DNA of 64,000 bases from Suillus spraguei (lineage: Eukaryota > Basidiomycota > Agaricomycetes > Boletales > Suillaceae), in assembly GCA_016800925.1 (NCBI GenBank), contig JABCPU010000185.1:1-64000 (forward strand), given 5' to 3'. This document shows positions 62,508 to 64,000 of the stretch, in pieces. A program made the position numbers and the translations under genes. Below the pieces are notes generated by a model. It was given only the letters and a program-made list of their open reading frames with translations, ran no database searches and had not been told where the DNA came from. Each line of letters starts with the position of its first letter. Position 1 is the stretch's first letter.

Positions 62508-64000
62508 ATGTCTTCCTTACGCAGCGACATTTGCGAATGGCTCGGAGCTACAGACTTGGAGGAGGACTCAGAAGCCCTGATAAACGAATGTACGATATCA
62601 TAATTTAATCCACAAAAAATAATCAATACAGTTATTGAACGCGCTCTACAGGCGTATCTATATGCCAGATGTACAATCTAACAGCAAAGGACCTCCAATA
62701 TAAATGGGAAGCTCTCTCGTACGGTAAAGCGCAGACAATCCTCCGCTTTACACGCGAATCTGCAGCAGACGTGAAGGCCCGAATTCAGCGGGAGATACAA
62801 GCTAAAAATGCTAGTAGTGTGTCAAAGTCAACGGCGACCGGCTTTGTGCGCGGCAAGCTAGCAAATTCTGCGAAATTTGTGGGGGTAACTGCTAAGGGGC
62901 TTACTGGGCCGCTCAAGGCTGCGGCCCAACCGCCGAAAGCCCTTTTCGGAGGCATGACGAGCGTGCTTGTGAAGACTGAGCAGGATTTTGATGGCCCGAT
63001 CGCCAGTTCGAGTAGGGTCACTTTTGTGGGTCAGAAAGATGCTAGACAAAATCGCGCTTGTGAGTGTTAATTGCCATTACCCCAGTCTTCTCCGCTCATC
63101 TAGCCCAAGATCGGTACATGTATGAAACGTTGGGCGAACGAAGTGAAAGTGCGTATGTATCCGGCAAACCTTGTGGATGCTGCTCCAGCTGAGACTTTCT
63201 CTAGCTCTGGACACACAGCTCGATGGGTTTGGTGAACTCATTCTGAAACATTATCGAGATGTCGGTCAGTTGGGTCATCCTGGTGTTTTCTCCGAGGTAT
63301 GAGTGCTTTGACAACTCGTTTTTTTTTAGCTGATTTTTGGTGCAGGAATTTTGTGTTGTTGTGGGCCGGATCGTGCTAGACGCTGAGGCTTCTGGTTCAG
63401 GCGTCAAGTTGAACGATCAGTCGCTGATTCTCGAAGCATCGCGAGCGCACGGTGATGGACTCCGTGTGCCTCTGCAACTCGCGCCAGATCTCAAGATCCG
63501 AGGAGGGTATAAAGGTTTGGGTGGTGTGGGTCTGTTTCCTGGTGCAGTTGTCGCACTCAAGGGGCGCAACGGTGGTGGGGGTTATTTCATTGCATCTGAG
63601 ATTCTTGCTGTGAGTGTTACAAGTTTCTGGCTTTCTTGTTGAGATACGAAGTACTTTGCGCAGATACCCCCGATGCCAGCGTCTCCTATCCCACCGAGTA
63701 ACGTGGCAGCAAGTTTCGACATGTGCATAGCATGTGGACCATTCACTCCAGATGCTAACCTCGACTACAAACCATGGAGAACTTTCATCAACAACCTCAA
63801 AGCATCAAAACCTGCTGTTGTCTTAATCGTATGCACAATCGTTGTTCAACTTAATATTTGAGTCTCACAATCCAATCAGCTCGGGCCATTCATAGACGCT
63901 ACACATACCCACATACAGGACGGCTTGGTTGACGAAACGCCATCAGACCTTTTCAAACGCCAATTTATCGCTCCCCTCTGCGATTTTCTTTCTCAGTCAC
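62508..64000 (+). CDS. POL12: DNA polymerase alpha subunit B (primase-polymerase regulatory subunit), 5' part
   Basis: The B subunit ties the polymerase-alpha/primase complex to the replication fork. Exon 1 (62,508-62,589) reads MSSLRSDICEWLGATDLEED. Across an intron (62,590-62,651) follow SICQMYNLTAKDLQYKWEA, then YMYETLGERSE and QLDGFGELILKHYRDVGQLG. The OB-fold region EFCVVVGRIVLDAEASGSGV, VGLFPGAVVALKGRNGGGG, and the start of the phosphoesterase-like domain (FDMCIACGPFTPDANLDY, KPAVVLILGPFIDATHTHI) come next. At least seven exons are present. The frame is open to the right edge of the window, so the C-terminal half is cut off. The order matches fungal Pol12 and vertebrate POLA2. Confidence 0.92.

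Overview
The window reads as nuclear DNA of a filamentous basidiomycete (Agaricomycetes, most likely Boletales). The genes are split by many 45-65 bp GT...AG introns. Several families are ones I know from mushroom genomes: a Plavaka-type transposase, an expanded WD40 family with a low-complexity tail, multi-exon membrane proteins of unknown function, DUF6534-like membrane proteins and an N-terminally extended pyruvate decarboxylase. The order-level placement is inference from remembered family resemblance, not from a search. All exon boundaries were read by eye.

Positions 1-13,200 are a mobile-element graveyard. A decayed Plavaka transposase lies on the + strand. It is broken by a 473-bp solo LTR with an exact 5-bp target duplication and by a ~970-bp TG...CA element. 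A second ~960-bp copy of that element sits, reversed, inside a 2.7-kb element with ~275-bp terminal inverted repeats, which in turn sits inside an older relative of itself. A coiled-coil gene of a transposon-associated family (DUF6698-like) and several satellite tracts lie between.

Positions 14,000-35,200 are a duplicated accessory block. It holds one apparently intact cytochrome P450 (14.1-16.5 kb), one dead P450 of another family (22-24 kb, minus strand), four copies of a WD40 gene in different states of truncation (minus strand), and two copies of a multi-pass membrane-protein gene (plus strand). The WD40 and membrane-protein genes were copied together as a ~4.5-kb unit; the two membrane-protein copies carry different single-base frameshifts. 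Two relics of the CDC123 gene, whose complete copy is at 38.8 kb, are scattered in the block, and a 417-bp MITE lies at 31.6 kb.

Positions 38,800-64,000 are a core region with conserved single genes: CDC123 (eIF2 assembly), a delta-12 fatty-acid desaturase, a CK1-like kinase with an altered catalytic loop, pyruvate decarboxylase, a DUF6534-like membrane protein, DASH subunit Dad1, protein kinase C (PKC1), an unrecognised acidic protein, an Igo1/endosulfine phosphatase regulator, and DNA polymerase alpha subunit B, which runs off the right edge. One ~1-kb sequence is present three times in tandem at 48.6-52.1 kb. Several core genes act in translation, cell-cycle and cell-wall control, but nothing suggests they form one pathway; this looks like ordinary fungal gene order.

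I found no CRISPR array, recognisable tRNA or rRNA, and no convincing new multi-gene system. The most notable points are the P450 micro-exon carrying the heme cysteine, the duplicated block with complementary frameshifts, the CDC123 relics, the nested inverted-repeat elements and the CK1-like kinase with Gln in place of the catalytic-loop Lys.
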